Below the pieces are notes generated by a model, which was not told where the DNA came from, did not search any database, and worked only from the letters and a program-made list of their open reading frames with translations. From assembly GCA_030595485.1 (NCBI GenBank), contig JAUVDE010000219.1, positions 1 through 6,079 of the forward strand: a stretch of DNA of 6,079 bases. Direction: 5' to 3'. Positions 5,559 through 6,079 of the stretch are shown piece after piece (position 1 is the first letter of the stretch; each line of letters starts with the position of its first letter). This stretch comes from Draconibacterium sp. Lineage in GTDB: Bacteria; Bacteroidota; Bacteroidia; Bacteroidales; Prolixibacteraceae. The position numbers and the translations under genes are program-made.

Positions 5559-6079
5559 ATGAAACAAAAGATTGTAATGATAACTGCTGTAATTATTATA
5601 GTAATGGTTGTAGCTGTTGCTGTATATATGAAACTGCCAAAGTTTGGTAGAATTCCAACAGGCGCTCGCTTGGAGCGTGTAATTAATTCACCACACTATC
5701 ATAACGGAATATTCAAGAACCTAAGTGAAACCCCACAGATGACCAATGAAAATGGTATTTGGTCGATGGTAAAAGAGTACAATGCTGCAACGAATAAAAA
5801 GCCACTGGTAAAAATCCCTTCTGTTAAAATCAATTTGAAAGAATTACCAGCCGATAAAGATGTATTGGTATGGTTTGGGCACTCGTCGTACTTGTTGAAA
5901 GTTGGTGGAAAAACCGTGCTAGTTGACCCTGTTTTTTGCGGGAATGCATCGCCTTTTTCTTTTTCGGTAAAAGCTTTTGACGGAACCGATGTTTACGGTG
6001 TTGATGATATGCCCAATATTGATTTTCTGGTGATAACACACGACCATTGGGATCATTTGGATTATGAAACTGTAAAGCA
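5559..6079 (+). CDS. MBL-fold metallo-hydrolase, membrane-anchored, N-terminal part (runs off the window)
   Basis: An open frame from ATG 5559 runs to the window end, giving 173 complete codons. The N-terminus (MKQKIVMITAV..., hydrophobic about 5-24) is a single signal-anchor helix, so the enzyme is probably tethered with its domain outside the cytoplasm. RIPTGARLERVINSPHY (33-49), then HNGIFKNLSETP, form the linker typical of a UlaG/NAPE-PLD-like branch of the metallo-beta-lactamase superfamily. The core begins at DVLVWFGHSSYLLKVGGKTVLVDP and reaches the metal-binding THDHWDH (HxHxDH, H161, H163, D165, H166). These ligands normally hold two metal ions and serve hydrolysis, often of phosphoester bonds. 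The remaining ligands lie beyond the window, and relatives of this type are usually about 350-390 residues. The substrate is not predictable here. It may be co-transcribed with the preceding gene. A weak alternative promoter (TTG 5500-5502, ATGTTTTG 5525-5532) exists in the 100-base gap. Confidence 0.88.
   Translation, partial: MKQKIVMITAVIIIVMVVAVAVYMKLPKFGRIPTGARLERVINSPHYHNGIFKNLSETPQMTNENGIWSMVKEYNAATNKKPLVKIPSVKINLKELPADKDVLVWFGHSSYLLKVGGKTVLVDPVFCGNASPFSFSVKAFDGTDVYGVDDMPNIDFLVITHDHWDHLDYETVK

Noticed and set aside
5830..6039. 69-residue minus-strand open frame
   Set aside because: It is antisense to the MBL-fold gene, including its HxHxDH codons, and is a basic, low-complexity translation with no support.

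Overview
The window looks like an ordinary chromosomal stretch from a member of the Bacteroidota, probably an anaerobic or facultative marine or sediment lineage near Prolixibacteraceae/Marinilabiliales. The placement below phylum is inference. The evidence is AT-rich DNA, no convincing Shine-Dalgarno sequences before the starts, several Bacteroidota-type promoters (TTG/TTTG, a spacer of about 19-21 bases, then TAnnTTTG), and a thioredoxin reductase and L-rhamnulokinase with the expected family motifs. No mobile-element gene, CRISPR array, toxin/antitoxin pair or defence cassette is visible.

Left edge (1-296): this part has no protein gene but is the most structured non-coding stretch. On the minus strand an exact promoter (153-156 / 126-133, spacer 19) sits 13 bases before a GC-rich 20-mer (112 down to 93). 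That 20-mer reads as nucleotides 1-19 of a tRNA, most like tRNA-Pro, and then breaks off in the D-loop. The break abuts a 12-bp, one-mismatch inverted repeat (58-69 / 81-92), followed by a tandem AAAAGTTGAGTTTA repeat (5-37). A divergent promoter (244-275) drives trxB.

Middle: trxB (297-1295, +) ends in an intrinsic terminator (1318-1346). A stand-alone L-rhamnulokinase gene, rhaB, follows (1421-2890, +). It converges 25 bases from a hemolysin III/TrhA-type seven-helix membrane protein (2916-3581, -, TTG start). Then come an exported VOC-fold protein (3785-4291, -) and a class I SAM-dependent methyltransferase (4352-4972, -), both reading leftwards.

Right: divergent from the methyltransferase is a 136-residue protein of unknown function (5048-5458, +) with its own promoter. 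It is followed by the first 173 residues of a membrane-anchored metallo-beta-lactamase-fold hydrolase (5559 to the window end, +).

The genes do not form an obvious pathway. Thioredoxin reduction, rhamnose phosphorylation, a membrane protein, a periplasmic VOC protein, a methyltransferase and an MBL hydrolase look like independent transcription units. I see no complete novel system. The observations most worth a second look are the promoter-bearing tRNA 5' fragment with its adjoining hairpin, the related GTTGAGTT repeat pairs in two intergenic regions, and the exported VOC protein that seems to lack half of the glyoxalase metal ligands.
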